The position numbers and the translations under genes are program-made. The notes under the pieces are model-generated. The model had not been told where the DNA came from and did no database searches. It worked only from the letters and a program-made list of their open reading frames with translations. 64,000 bases of DNA from Mauremys mutica. Lineage: Eukaryota; Chordata; Testudines; Geoemydidae. Shown here in pieces: positions 42,997 through 54,606 of this stretch (position 1 is its first letter; every line of letters starts with the position of its first letter). The stretch covers positions 6,427,733-6,491,732 of the forward strand of contig NC_059094.1 of assembly GCF_020497125.1 (NCBI RefSeq), given 5' to 3'.

Positions 42997-43295
42997 CTCC
43001 TGACCAGGGGTGGCTCCAGACCCCAGCGTGTGCTTGGGACGGCACGCCGCGGGGGGCGCTCTGCCGGTCGCCGGGAGGGCAGCAAGCGGCTCCGGTGGAC
43101 CTCCCGCAGACGTGCCTGCGGAGGGTCTGCTGGTCCAGCACGGCTTCGGTGGAGCCGCAGGACCAGTGGACCCTCTGCAGGCACGTCTGCGGGAGGTCCA
43201 CCGGAGCTGCAGGACCAGCGACCGGCAGAGCGCCTCCCGCGGCATGCCGCCCTGCTTGGGGCGGCGAAATGTCTAGAGCCGCCCCTGCTCCTGAC
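42997..43295. mobile_element. Foldback hAT-type element with perfect 8-bp target duplication
   Basis: The element at 43005-43287 (283 bp) begins CAGGGGTGGCTCCAGA and ends TCTAGAGCCGCCCCTG. The flanks are 'ctcctgac' at 42997-43004 and 43288-43295. Almost the whole interior is one inverted repeat: 'ggtggacctcccgcagacgt' (about 43094-43113) is matched by 'acgtctgcgggaggtccacc' (about 43183-43202), and the outer 'gcgctctgccggtcgc' by 'gcgaccggcagagcgc'. There is no transposase gene. The GC-rich frames on both strands are mirror artefacts. Confidence 0.9.
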
Positions 43296-43690
43296 TAAAG
43301 CAAGACGCGCCGGGTGCTCTGGACCTCTGAAAAGCAGGCTCTGCTGGTCTGGTACCTGCATCTCTCAAAGCCGGGCAGCCACCCAGCTCCCCTGTGTGCA
43401 GCTGGTTCTGGGAGCATATCGAACTAGCCCTTGGGCTTATGTAGAGCACGAGGACCCTTAAGGAAGGGGCTTAACTTATAAAATTGCTCCTGAAAGGTGC
43501 ACACGTGCTGATCCGTACAGACATCAGCTGATCCCATTCAGGGCAGAGAAGCTACTGGCGTTTGAACCTGCAGCTTTAGGGAGATCTCATGGCATCGGGG
43601 ACAAGGATGCCCACAGCACAGCACCGCACTGCACTGCGCTGCCCCCTCCAGCCATTAGCATCCCCTGCAAGACATTCAAAGCAATTTCAG
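43296..43690. other. Unassigned noncoding stretch
   Basis: Nothing is recognised. Confidence 0.4.
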
Positions 43691-43780
43691 GGATTTTCTC
43701 TGGCCTGCGCTATTCGGGGGGTCAGACAATGGTCCCTTCTGGCCGGTTCTCTAGCACACGTCTGGCTGTTCTTATGGCCC
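43691..43780 (+). repeat. CR1 3'-end fragment, sense
   Basis: 'tctggcctgcgctattcggg' followed by 'gggtcagacaatggtccctt' and 'ctggccggttct' is the 3' UTR of the older CR1 subfamily (compare 6265-6325). The terminal repeat is lost. Confidence 0.65.
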
Positions 43781-44771
43781 ATTCCTGGGTGCCATTTTGG
43801 TGCACTCTTCCTTTTCCCTCTGACATGCTCTTGCACCATAGCACACTTCCTCTAGGCTGGCAATGTGGCATGTTCCTGGCTGGCGCTACCATGGTCCACT
43901 CCCTGAACCGCACTGAATCAGCATGGACGAAGCACACACCCTTTAGCTGGGTATTTAGGGCTCCCCCCACCAGTACTGCCCAAGGAATGGTGGCTGGTTG
44001 CTCTGTGTGCAGCAGGATCGCCCCCTGCAAACAAAAAGGTGCCGCTGTTTCCTTTGGCCCCTCCCAGTTCTGCTCTGCAGTTCCTGCTCACCCAGCCCCT
44101 CTCCTAGGCTGTGCAATGTGCATTTGCCTCTTTGATTTAAAAGCTTCCTGAGAAAGGAAGCTGGGTTTGGGGGCAAGGAGCTCTCAGCCATCACTAATGC
44201 AATTAATATTTCCTTTGCTCTCGTTAGCTAGACAATATAAAATTACAGCAGAATTCCGCCCGCAAAGCCCCTACAGTGCCTCTGACATTCCTCTCGCAGC
44301 CCCTTCTCGGCTATCAGAGCCTCCTTTTTCACTCAGAGCACCTCTTTGGAGGAAGGAAAACAAACCCTGGTGCTCTGGGACAAGGGATTTGCCCATCCGG
44401 AGGGTTCCCACAGCCAGGAATGCAGAGCTGTATTCCAGCACGGTGTCTATCCCTCTTTCTCACCTCTAATCCCCCAGCCAGGTGAGAGCTGCTAGAAAGA
44501 ACAGGTTGGAGAGGCTTTGCCAGACAGGGTTCATTTCATGCTCTGGTTTGTTTCAGGCCAACGGCTTTGAAAACAGAACCAAACTAAAGAGTTGAATGCT
44601 AAACTGCACAATGGAAACCATTCTCCCTGGAGACTGGGAAAGCACATTTCAAACAGCGCACCTGCCTCTGGCGGCAGAGCCAGCAGATTTCTAACAATGC
44701 TTCACACTTTCAGCCCATTTCTGCACTCAGTGGCGCTGGTGGGAGTCATCAAACGGCACTTGTCGCACATA
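43781..44771. other. Unassigned noncoding stretch
   Basis: A 140-codon plus-strand frame at 43729-44151 and a 102-codon minus-strand frame overlap. Neither resembles a known protein. Confidence 0.4.
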
Positions 44772-45029
44772 GGCCATGTCTACACTGCAAACAAACCCAA
44801 CAACCAGTGGCTGCGAGTCCCAGAGCCTGGGTCTACAGACTCAGTTTTGCACTAACAATGGCAGTGTAGATGTTGCTACTTGGGCTGGAACTCAGGCTCT
44901 GACACTCATCCCCCTGGCCAGGTTTCAGAGCCCAAGTGAGAACATCTACACCAGTAGTTTTAGCGCCATAGTCTGTAGATCCAGGCTCTGAGAGTGGCAG
45001 CTGCGAGGTTTTTTTTTGCAGTGTAGACA
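44772..45029. mobile_element. MITE with 'ggccatgtctacactgcaa' terminal inverted repeats
   Basis: The left end GGCCATGTCTACACTGCAA and right end TTTGCAGTGTAGACA are inverted repeats of about 15 bp. Subterminal 'cccagagcctgggtctacag' near 44819 is answered by 'ctgtagatccaggctctgag' near 44974, and 'gcagtgtagatgttgct' repeats the end motif internally. About 258 bp, with no coding. It is the best-ended copy of its group in the window. Confidence 0.75.
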
Positions 45030-45309
45030 AACTCATGGTCTTATATGATTTCCTTAGCATGCAAACACTGTTCAATCTTTAATGACAGGTTTTTGCAATG
45101 CCCTGTCTTTGGGGTAGCTGGCGCAAGCAGCAAGTGTTTGGTCTCTGCTGTCAGGTAGTTAGAGTCCATGCTTGCCCTATGAGAACCAGGCATTGGTGTT
45201 TGGCTGAGAGTTCTGAAATGGGATTGCCTCGGTGCCTTTCACGATGATCTGTCCCAGCCCTATTGTGTACGTGTAGCTAAAGCAAGTTACATAAGAAAGT
45301 GCCCAGAAT

Positions 45310-45665
45310 CCACAGCTAGACCTGGACAAAACAATTTTGACAAATTGTTTTTTGTCGTTGAAAAAAATGTTTGTGGCCCGGAATTATTTGGGTCAAATTC
45401 AACAAATAATTTTGGATGAGAAATTGTTTTGAAAGAGTTGGAATGTTTCGGTTTTGCCTTTTTGATCTGAAACAGTGGTTTGATTTCAAGTTTGTCCAAT
45501 TAAAAAACACAAAGCACAAAGGAGGAGAACCATCCAAACCAGCTGAATCAAAATGAAAACCTCTGAAAAATAATTTGGCTTGAGGGGATTGAAACATTTC
45601 GCTTGATTTGGGTTCTTGTTTCAATGAAAAAAGTCAAACAAATTTATTTTGGTTTGAATCAAACC
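45310..45665. repeat. A/T-rich interspersed repeat with 'gaaacatttc' and 'aaattg' motifs
   Basis: Runs such as 'attttgacaaattgtttttt', 'gagaaattgttttgaaagag' and 'gattgaaacatttcgcttga' recur with many near-inverse pairs. The block resembles the one at 7446-7680 in composition and motif type. No ends were delimited and the class is unknown. The 102-codon minus-strand frame inside it is compositional. Confidence 0.4.
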
Positions 45666-45954
45666 TGTTCCCCACCCTCCAGATTTTGCTGTTTGGCCTC
45701 TGCCTTCCCGCCACAGACTGAAAAATCCTTTATTTGCCCGGCTCTATCCACATCACTCCAGCAGTGGAAAGCTGAGATGCGATGTTCCCTCACCTGCTAC
45801 AGACTGGGAAAGAGGTGACATCAGTATAACCCCACTGCCTTTAATGCGCACACACTGTAATTACCCCGGGTATCTGAGAATGCAGTTTGACCCACCTAGA
45901 GCATAATTTCACACAAAGAGCCCTGCACATGCCAACAAAATCTCACAAACTCCC

Positions 45955-46260
45955 AGGTGTGGCAGAAGGGATACAGCACTGCACTGGGACTCGGGAAACC
46001 TGGGTGCTGTTCCTGCTTCTGCCATGTGATGCTGCAAATCATTTCACCTATCTGCCCCTCAGTTTCCCCATCTGTAAAATGACTGTGACTTCCTTTGTGA
46101 GCTATGGAGAAAACATCCTCGGTATTATTATCCTCATTGTACAGTCAGTTAATGAAGTACAAGACACTTGCCCAAAGAGAAATACCAAATGAGTACCAGA
46201 GTCAGGGAAAGAACACAGGAGCCCTAGCTCCCAACTGCCTGCACTCACCATGAGGCCCTA
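45955..46260. repeat. Two MIR-type SINEs, sense then antisense
   Basis: 45955-46115 (sense) has 'actgcactgggactcgggaa', 'tgatgctgcaaatcatttca' and 'tcagtttccccatctgtaaa'. 46120-46255 (antisense) has 'attattatcctcattgtaca', 'gacacttgcccaaagagaaa' and 'gaacacaggagccctagctc'. They lie tail to tail. Confidence 0.75.
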
Positions 46261-47764
46261 CCTTTGGCTGCTAGGGTTTTCCATCCCCAAAGAGCAATCA
46301 GGTACCTTTGGTGAAAATAGCTTTTATTTTATATTAAGAAAACAACAAGCAAGAACATACGTAAAGTCACTAGGGGTGAGCACAGTGTGTGTGACTCCCA
46401 CATGACAGTGTTCAGCAACTAGGTGAATAAAATGGCTGCTGTCTATACACACAGGGAGAATATTTAGAAATTTAAAGGTGCAGTACACAGAAAACAAAAG
46501 GCAGCCCAGTTTTCCAGAGACAGACACCACAATGGGAGTCACTGAAGACTATGCACAATGAAGTCCCTGGTGGTGCTGACACCTTATCAAAGAGGCCTAT
46601 TGCTCACCTGGATTCTCCAGAGGCTCAGGATAATACAGATAAACATGGGTGCCATTTTCAGCAGCTTCCCAGCCTCCCCTCAGAAATTAGAACTAAGTAA
46701 AGTAGCCACTAGCAATGTCACACACCTGCAAACTGTATAAGGCGTGCTTGGCCCGGTTACTTAGGAGGGGTCAGCATCCGGTGATTTCAATGAGAGAGGA
46801 CTTTGAAGCTGACGCTGTAATCTCATTGCAATTCCAGGGTCCTTGCAGGGCGCTATGTAGTTCAGGCTATATGGAGAACACCAGAACGTCACAAAATGCC
46901 AGGAATGAGTCTGAATGCTGGTGTGATTGGCCCAGCATAGGGCAGGAGCTAATACCCAGCACAGAAGCAGTCTTGCCGAAGGATCAGAAAGACCTGCCTT
47001 AACCATCTCATACCCACAGCATTACACAGCAGAGCTTGGGAAAGAATCGTACCAGGCCTCTGTGGTGAAGAGAGACATCCCAATCCGGGACCGTGGCCTG
47101 TTGTTCTGGATTTGTTGAAATTCTGTTTCCCGCTAAGCCCCACGGGACAACAAGCCCCAGAACAGCGACAAGGCACTTCTTATCTGGGCATCAGGAAGAA
47201 CTAACCACTGCCATGATTTGCTGCGCTAAAGGGGAGACTCTCTGCTGGTTCTTAGCAATCTGTAGCAGCCTGCTCCCTTCCCAGGGGAGGGGACTAGAAC
47301 TCAGATGTTTGACGTCATGCTGGCACTCAGACACCTGGGGTGCGGTCCTTATAGTTTCCTGAATGTCACAGTGAGTACCAGAGCCCTTTCCCTCTTCTCT
47401 GACCTGTTGAGTCCCAGGCTGAAGTTCTCTTTCCTGGAGTCAAGCATAATTTATCCGGTGCTATTCTGTTAGCAGTGAGCAGTAATTACCGTCTGTAAAT
47501 CAGCCCTGAACAGGAGTCGGATGAAAAACCGGGCTGGCGGAGTGCAGAGCTCATTCTGCAGTGAGATGTTGGAAGAACGGGGCAGTAGACACTCGACTCT
47601 CTTACAGGCAGAGTCTGTTATGACAAGGCCAGGAATAATGAGGGTAATTAATGTCGACAAGAGGATCTGACTCAGCAGATTTCCCGGGATGAGGCTGTCG
47701 CTGGAGCACGTTTCGAGGCTGGCTCTCATGAGTTGGGATTGTTTTACAGTGCTGATCACTGGTG
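46261..47764. other. Unassigned noncoding stretch
   Basis: No gene or classified repeat is recognised. Frames of 72-96 codons have no motif. The block at 47470-47720 is of moderate complexity without repeats and could be functional noncoding DNA, but nothing shows it. Confidence 0.4.
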
Positions 47765-47870
47765 GTAAAGGCAGGGACCTGGGAGTCAGGATTCCTGGGG
47801 TGTAGGCCTGACTCTGCCACTGGCTTGCTGTGTCACCTTGAGCAAGTCACTCCTAGGCCTGTAGGAATGC
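47765..47870 (+). repeat. MIR-type SINE 5' half, sense
   Basis: 'acctgggagtcaggattcct', 'gcctgactctgccactggct' and 'cttgagcaagtcactcctag' show the head and core. The tail is missing. Confidence 0.75.
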
Positions 47871-48190
47871 TAGTTTTTTTAAAAGGTGATCTTGGTTAGA
47901 GACAGGTCCTCAAATAATCTGTAAATCTGCTAATGTAAGAGAGGCTGGTGCTTCCCGCTATGTCTCCTATCTCCCCACCTCCTCGCACTCCCCAGCCCTC
48001 TGTCCTGATCCAACTTTGAATGCTGCCTTCCCCATCTCCTTTCACTTGCCTACCCTATGGCTGTGGCAGCCATCCCCCTCCTCCTCACATTCCCTGCAGG
48101 CTCTTTCTTCCAGTTTGCTCCATCATCCCTCCTCCAATCTCCTCCATGTCCCGCTCTGCCCAGGAGTCAGCAGAGCACCATGCTTCCCTT
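47871..48190. other. Unassigned C/T-rich stretch
   Basis: Pyrimidine-rich on the plus strand. No gene is recognised. Confidence 0.4.
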
Positions 48191-48362
48191 GAAAGGTTTC
48201 AGAGTAGCACAAAGAACAGGAGTCCTTGTGGAACCTTAGAGACTAACAAATTTATTTCAGCATCAGCTTTCGTGGGCTACAGCCCACTTCTTCGGATGCA
48301 CAGAATGGAACACACGGACAGAAGATATTTATACATACAGAGAACATGAAAAGGTGGGAGTA
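48191..48362 (+). mobile_element. Penelope-like 3' region, sense, partly deleted
   Basis: 'ggtttcagagtagca' jumps straight to 'caaagaacaggagtccttgt', losing about 20 bp that the 4.6-kb copy keeps. It then has 'gagactaacaaatttatttc', a hairpin block 'gtgggctacagcccac' at 48273-48288 and 'acatacagagaacatgaaaa'. Read on the minus strand, the block is CCGAAGA, a perfect stem, then GAAAGC-TGAT-GCT, the hammerhead-like arrangement with U4 changed to C and the cleavage-site base changed to G. It is not expected to be active. Confidence 0.68.
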
Positions 48363-49039
48363 CGCACGGCTTCTGTGCTTTCTGTCACCCCTGTGCCTGG
48401 GACAATTCCCCTGATCTCATGTCCCAAGATCACCCTCCCTTCTCTGGTTCATGGCTCTCCTTAAATCCTGTTTCTCCCAAGAAACCTGCCTACCTTCTCA
48501 CCGACAATAGTTCCCAGTCCTTCTCTCACCTTTCCCGCATGCCCTGCCTAGGCTCTGAGTTGTTTGCCTCAGGTGAAGCCCTCCAGGGCAGGGAGCGGGT
48601 CTGAGTGTGTTTGGGAAAAAGGGCACATTTGCAGCATTACAGACATTAGGAGTTCTAGCAATTAATCGCTCTGGGGGGCATTTTAACAATTCACAGCTAA
48701 CTGGTCCCCTGCCCACTGCCAAGTGGGTTTATTGCTCGTGACCATTTCATTTTGCATCTCAGTGGAGGGAGCAGCGAAGCACTAATTGTACCGGGTGGGA
48801 AAAGGTCTGACGAAATGAAAAAGCAAACAAAGCAAATGGTAACGTGTATGGCAAGTGTGCAAGACAATCTCCACCTTAGCCGCACGGCAGGCCCAACAGC
48901 CCTGTGGTGAGCGCACTGCACTAGCAGATGTACATAGCCCAGGCTGGTTACAGAGAAGCAGGGCTGTTGGTCTGCTGCCCCAGGTACAAAGCCCCAGGGC
49001 CCACCACTTCCACTGCTAGGGAGAAGTCGGTTTGGCTTA
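48363..49039. other. Unassigned noncoding stretch
   Basis: No gene or repeat is recognised. 48640-48870, with ATTAAT cores and low repeat content, is a weak candidate conserved element. Confidence 0.4.
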
Positions 49040-49295
49040 CAAAATCCAGTCACTTGCAAACAGATGCATACAAATGCACACACAAAGCAGGGACGTACAG
49101 ACACATGCAACCACACTGACGGACACACCACTATCCAAACCTACACACACTTCACCACACACACGTACACAACCCACACTAAAGCAGGGACACACACCAC
49201 CACATGCAAATACATTCACAGACTCATGCAGATGTCCAGCCACACCCACCCAAATGCAGATATCCACGCACACACACAGAGCCCTCAATCCCATT
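49040..49295. repeat. CA-rich degenerate satellite-like region
   Basis: Short 'cacacac' runs are interspersed with 'atgcaaatac', 'catgcagatg' and 'aatgcagata'. The pattern recurs at about 49735-49830 ('cccacaaatgcagagatgca', 'cacagacacaaaccctcaca'). Threonine/histidine-rich frames are translations of the repeat. Confidence 0.75.
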
Positions 49296-50894
49296 GAGTG
49301 ACACTTTTTGTCATGGCAAGTACTGCAAGTGTTGCCAAAGTATAAGAAACAGACAGCCCCACCCCCCACCCCCGGTCTCTGTCCGAGGAGCGTCTGACCC
49401 CCCCCCCAAAGGCAGGACTATACATTGTTTGGGGTTTGCTATCCTGGGTCCATTTGTCGCCAGTGCTCATTACGGGCTGCACCGTGATGTGATGCAGTCC
49501 CTCTCCTTTCCCAGGGGTCAGGCATTGCTTTTGATGACATGTTCGTCTATGATCCCTGACAGTGTAAGGAACTCTTGTTCTTGTCCTCCCTCATATTTGG
49601 GACACTGGAGCAGACAGTGCTGTGGTGTCTCCATCTCTCTTCTGTCCTTGCACCGTCACTCTCTTCTGGCTTGGGACCGTGCTTTGTGCCACCTGATAGT
49701 CACCTCTTGTGACGGTCACTGCTTCCTCCACCCCACCTGCCCAATGCAGGTGCGCACCCACCCACCCACAAATGCAGAGATGCACAGCCACCTGCAAAAA
49801 CCCCAGCAGACCCACACAGACACAAACCCTCACAGTCACCCGGATCGTCATAGGAGCTCTGCCCGCTGGGGGCTAAAACGCTTTTCACAATCGTGCCCTG
49901 CTTGTGGGTGTTGAGCCCTTGAGAATCTGGCCCTCGGCCCTTTGGAAGAGCCGGCCCCACAACAGCCACGTGGGCTCTGGACTCAGGGAAGTTCAGATTC
50001 CCTGCTGTCGCCCATGCTTTCCTCCTGCGTTTTGGGGCCAGCTCCAGACAAGCGTCCACCCCTGCGGACAAAAAATAATCTCAGTGTTGGCCTCCGAGCC
50101 ACTTTCAGGTTTTTCTTGCCGGGCGAGCACTAGCTCCCCACTTCCTGGGGCCTTGCTAATTGTTCCTGCTGCCCTTCCCCCCGAGGGGACTTCAATATTA
50201 AAAATTCCTTCACGTGTAAACCCCCCCCTTGCCCTGGAGCCCTTCTCTCCCACCCCCTCTCCCACTTGAGTCGTCAAAACCTACCCAAACTGAAGCAAGT
50301 GGATTAAGACCAATTAGTGGGAAATGTACATGATGTCACTGCGCTGGCTTGATTGAGGGTAATAGGGAGGCAATCCACTTATTACCTTTTACAGCAATGA
50401 AATCAACAGAGAACACATCATTACACAGCGCTTAGTAAATAATTGCCCTTGGAGCCTGTTAATGCTCTTAAGCATTGTCTCTAGCTAAGAGAGGAAAGCT
50501 CCGCAGAGCAAGTCACTCCGTGTATTACTGGCTGCGATTTACTGAGCAGGGGAGGCAGGTGATCAATCTCTCAGCGGCCTCCTGTGCCCGCTTGTCTCAG
50601 CTTTCCGAGAGGCCTTAAAGGAATGCGGCTGAGTTTGGAGCTGTGAGAGTCTTTTATTCAGGCAGTATCCAGCGATTGGGTGCCATACCTTTACACAGTT
50701 GTGAGCCCTCTAGTGATGCTCACTGTTTCAGAAGTCACCAGACCGCCCCACTCTGGCCCCACCAGTGCAGTTCTGTGTATCCGTAGCTGAGCCCGGAGTT
50801 AAAATGCTTATTTGGACTTTACATTGCATTTGCTGGGTAAAGGTGTCATACCTCCAGGTGTCATTCGCAGTTAGCTACAGAGAGCTCCGGGGAG
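49296..50894. other. Unassigned noncoding stretch
   Basis: It contains a C9-type run near 49400 and a second CA-rich patch at 49735-49830. The section 50280-50480 is repeat-poor and rich in TAAT/ATTA cores and is the best candidate here for a conserved noncoding element, by look alone. The 236-codon frame at 49204-49914 is seeded by CA repeats and is not supported. Confidence 0.4.
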
Positions 50895-51120
50895 AACAGG
50901 GCACTAGGAGTTAGCGGGACCTGAGTTTTCACCTTCGCTCTGCCAAGGGCTCCCTATGTGACCTTGGTCAAGTCACTTCATGTTGCTAGGCCTCAATTTC
51001 CCCATCTGAACAATGGCCATAATAACAATTATGCACCTCGCAAGGGGGTTGTGAGGGTTAATCCTTGCATGTTTGTACAGAGCGCGGCATGTTTGTACAG
51101 AGCGCTATAGAACTGCTGAG
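50895..51120 (+). repeat. MIR-type CORE-SINE, sense, with duplicated tail unit
   Basis: 'gggcactaggagttagcggg' is followed by 'atgtgaccttggtcaagtca' (core), 'aatttccccatctgaacaat' and 'aagggggttgtgagggttaa'. The tail contains two tandem copies of 'gcatgtttgtacagagcgc' (about 51067-51106), a local 20-bp duplication. Confidence 0.85.
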
Positions 51121-51754
51121 TGTTCATCCGGGATGCCAAAAGGCGCCGTTTGGCTACCAGATGTGGGGCTGGGAAAGGAGCTAGAGATAGGGTGCTAGCT
51201 TTTTAAGAGCAGGCTAGCCTGGGAACCCTTGGCAGGGTATAATAGATGCTAGCAGGAAGGCAACCTGACGAAGGAAAGAACCACAGATGCTGCCATAAGG
51301 CATGAAAGGCCGAGGCAGGGAATCCAGTTTGGGAGTACGGCCTGTGCCTGAGACGCAGGGCGCTGGCTTTGTGTCCCCGAGCCTGGGCTGGTTTCACTCT
51401 CCGAGCACCGGGATGCTGATGACCCCGTAGCACTGAGGGATTTGGAGGGCCTAGCGTTGCTCTCATTCGCTCCACACAGCCTCCTGGACTGCACGGGCCC
51501 GAACACGGTCTGGCCTGAGACTCATCCCACCAGGCGGTTTGCAGGCTGTTACCAGGGTGGCCCAAGGGGTGCAAGCGGAGTAAAGGGCCAGCCACATTCA
51601 GGGGATTGAGGTGAGTTTAGTGCTGAGTCCAAAGCCCCCTGAACAGGTACAGCCCAGGCAGTGGCGTGAGCATCGTCCACCCTGCTGTGCTAACGTGCCT
51701 CAGTGCTGAAGGTCTCTTTGTTGCCTTGCACCACCCCGTCAGCCTGTATCCACT
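51121..51754. other. Unassigned noncoding stretch
   Basis: Nothing is recognised. The 130-codon minus-strand frame has no motif. Confidence 0.4.
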
Positions 51755-51862
51755 GGTTGTCTCTTGTCTTATACCAGGATTGTCAGCTCTGTGGGGCAGG
51801 GACCATCTCGTTGTTCTGTGCTTGTACAGCGCCTAGCACAATGGGGCGGGGGGATTTCACTG
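51755..51862 (+). repeat. MIR-type SINE 3' tail, sense
   Basis: 'tgtggggcagggaccatctc' and 'tgtacagcgcctagcacaat' are the characteristic tail of the sauropsid MIR type. The head and core are missing. Confidence 0.8.
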
Positions 51863-53141
51863 CATGACTCAATGGGGACCATGCAGCTGAACCCATGTGG
51901 GGCCGTGAGGATGGACCAACGATTCACCTTCGCTGGATTCCGGGTGAGCTGAGACCCCCTCTGCACTAGCAACAGTAAGAATGAGCTTGTGTAGGACACA
52001 GCCAGCCTGGACCAAGAACCCAGCAGGCATCTATCCATGCACAGGAGCGAGGCACCGGGCCCCAGGCCCAGGCCCCTCTCCCTTGTACAGCCACTGACCA
52101 TTCCTAGTGGAGCGTCCACTTGTTTGTGTGAATGTCCTGCAACCTCTTTTTCAAAGTTAGGACTGTGGTTAAAGGGGCTGCGTCGAGAGCCCTGGAGCCC
52201 AATGTCCTCCCCAAGACCTGCCCTTGAGGGACCCCCTGCAAGAGGGGCTCAGCCTCCCTGGCCTAATTCACCTTTGCTCTGAGACTCCCAGTACCGGGCA
52301 AGGTTAATGCCATTTGCGATGGTGTCAGTCCCGCATCTCATCTCATCCAACAGCCAACAGCGGAACATCGTTCAGCAACGACTGGCTAGGGCTGGATTTG
52401 AACTGATGCAATAGCAGCAAAGGTGCTATTGTCCATTATCATTACTGGCCTGCGAGAGAGCTCGTGGCTGGCCCAGGCCTACAGAGCCTGCTGCCACCTC
52501 ACAGCCGAGGGAGAACAGGTGAGAGCGGTGTGTGCGATCAGTACCAGATCTGAGTCCTGTTGTTGGCTGTATGCATGGAGCCATCTCTCATTACACCGGA
52601 GCCACCCGGTCCCTGCATCGCTATAGCATTGCTGAGAGTCCCCAGGCGGCACTATGATACCAGTCCTCTTTAACTGATTGCACGCAAATGTAGACCTGGG
52701 TGAAACACTGTTTGTCAGGTGTGGTGCCGTTCTTTCTAAAAGCTGAGCACAGCAGTAGTGAATGCCTGTTCTCTTTGCCTGATCCCCTCTCCCACTGAAA
52801 TCGTTTCTCCAGTACCAAGCGGCTGCCCTCAGGCTATAACCGTGCAAGGAGCTAGGAACGTTCCACACTGCCAATCAGTACAGAGCCACAGCTGGCCGCT
52901 AGTATTCATTATAGTACTTCAGTGAACCAGATAATTCCAAGGGGCCGGGGGGAGCAGAGGAAGCTGGATCTGAGTGTGATGCTTATCTACTGTGTGTGAA
53001 ACAGCGAGTCAGGTGCTGCTGTTTATTGGACAGGTAAGGCCATAGTGCCTTTTGGACTATGTCAGCCATTGCACTCGAGGAAGCAGCTGCCAGGAACGAT
53101 GTTGTCTCCTTGTATAAATGCTTATGCAGCCTTACTGACAA
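51863..53141. other. Unassigned noncoding stretch
   Basis: No gene or repeat is recognised. The 131-codon minus-strand frame at 52479-52874 has no motif. Confidence 0.4.
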
Positions 53142-53321
53142 GGGGAGGGATAGCTCAGTGGTTTGAGCAGTGGCCTGCTAAACCCAGGATTGTGCGTTCA
53201 AGCCTTGAGGGGGCCATTTAGGAAATAGGGGTAAAAATCTGCCTGGGGATTGGTCCTGCTTTGAGTAGAGGGTTGGACTGGATGACCTCCTGAGGTCCTT
53301 TCCAACCCTGATACTCTATGA
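53142..53321 (+). repeat. tRNA-derived SINE with CR1 tail, full length
   Basis: The element has three parts. The tRNA-like head (53142-53214) has box A 'tagctcagtggtttgagc' at 53151-53168 and box B 'gttcaagcc' at 53196-53204, an internal RNA polymerase III promoter. A short tRNA-unrelated part follows to about 53245. The 3' tail 'ggttggactggatgacctcc' onward is shared with the CR1 3' UTR and ends 'atactctatga'. The architecture is that of the tortoise Pol III/SINE, which uses CR1 reverse transcriptase. Confidence 0.93.
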
Positions 53322-54606
53322 GAAATGTCATTAGCTAGGGGGTGGTCTACTCCAGTCCTGGCCAGCTAATCAGTGCAGAAGTAGAGTGCTTGGCATGCTG
53401 CAATGAACGTTTCAGCCAGCTGCTAAAGGCCCCCTCCAATTTTTGGACGTATGGGGTGCTTTGATGGACCTGATGCGTGTGGTGCTCTGGCTCCTAGGGA
53501 TACGGGGAAGGTGGATAGTGCTTGCTGCGGGGCTTGGTATTTGTGAGACAGCCGCTATGATGAAGCCCAAGCACAGGAAATCCCAGATGCACATATGCCC
53601 CCTCAGTGCCCTGGAAGGATGGGTTGGATTTGCTATTGGAGGCAGTTCTGCTTGGCTCTGGCTAAATCTCCCTGCATAGGGATGGTTTTTAACTGCAAAT
53701 CCAGTTGCGATGGCTTTAGTGCAGGACAGGCCGCAGGGATGGAGCAGGGCTGTGTGAGAACCTGCAGCTCCCACCAAAGGCAATGGGAGTGATCCCTAGT
53801 GATTTCTAATGTGTCCATCCCCATCCAGTGTAGGCTCCTCTGAGCGTCCAGCTCTTCGTAGCATCCCACCACGCTGGGAATGAAGGAGAGTTCTTGAAAG
53901 CCTAAACGACTCCCACCTGTGCTATTCATCTGCTTGGCTCCCAGAGCAGGAGAGTAGAGCTGGGGCACTAAGTGTCCGCTTCTGCTAATTGCAGGTAAAG
54001 ATGCAAAGTGGCTTTGATTTGTGGGGAGGTGGAGAAAGCCTCAGCGCTCCACAGTGCAGTGATCAATACCACGAAGAGAGTGGCTTCTGCTCCTGGAGAA
54101 GCCAGCACGAGAGTCTGGACCGCAGGCTCTGAGCCTTCCTGTGTTCCGGCCGCCTGGCGTAGCTGGTCTGTTAGCAGCGCCTCTGGCTTGCCGTAAATGG
54201 CTTTTTACAGGAATCTGCCTTTTGGTAAGTGTTTCTGCAGGGCCAGATCTGCAGGGATTTGCTGGTGCCCAGCTGCATTCTCAGAGCTCGGCCGAGGAGA
54301 CTCTGCAATGGCAGCTGCCCGCACGTGTTCCAATCAGCAGGATGCTGCTGCAGAGATATGCCCTGGAAAAGGAGAGACCCGGGGAGCTGCTGCTAAAGTA
54401 CGGGGAGCTCTCAGCAAGGGTGGGCCAGGGCCCAGGAGGAGGAGAAATTGGAAAGGAGAACTGGCACCAGGAACGGTCTGGAAGAGGAGCTGCAGGGATA
54501 CTTCCCTCGTCCTCTGTCTCCTGGAGAAAGGCCCTGAGGGTGGGAACCTGCAGAGAGCTTGAGCAGGTCTAATCTATGGCCTCTCTAATGCACCCATCCC
54601 CAGAGT
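53322..54606. other. Unassigned noncoding stretch
   Basis: No gene is recognised. Two overlapping plus-strand frames of 121 and 143 codons at 54141-54572 in GC-rich DNA have no motif. Confidence 0.4.

Noticed and set aside
49204..49914. 236-codon frame
   Set aside because: Its start is in CA repeats and it has no motif; the CA-derived threonine/histidine runs explain the openness.
53151..53214. A functional tRNA gene
   Set aside because: Boxes A and B are present, but the sequence continues into a CR1-type tail and does not form a full tRNA; it is a SINE head.
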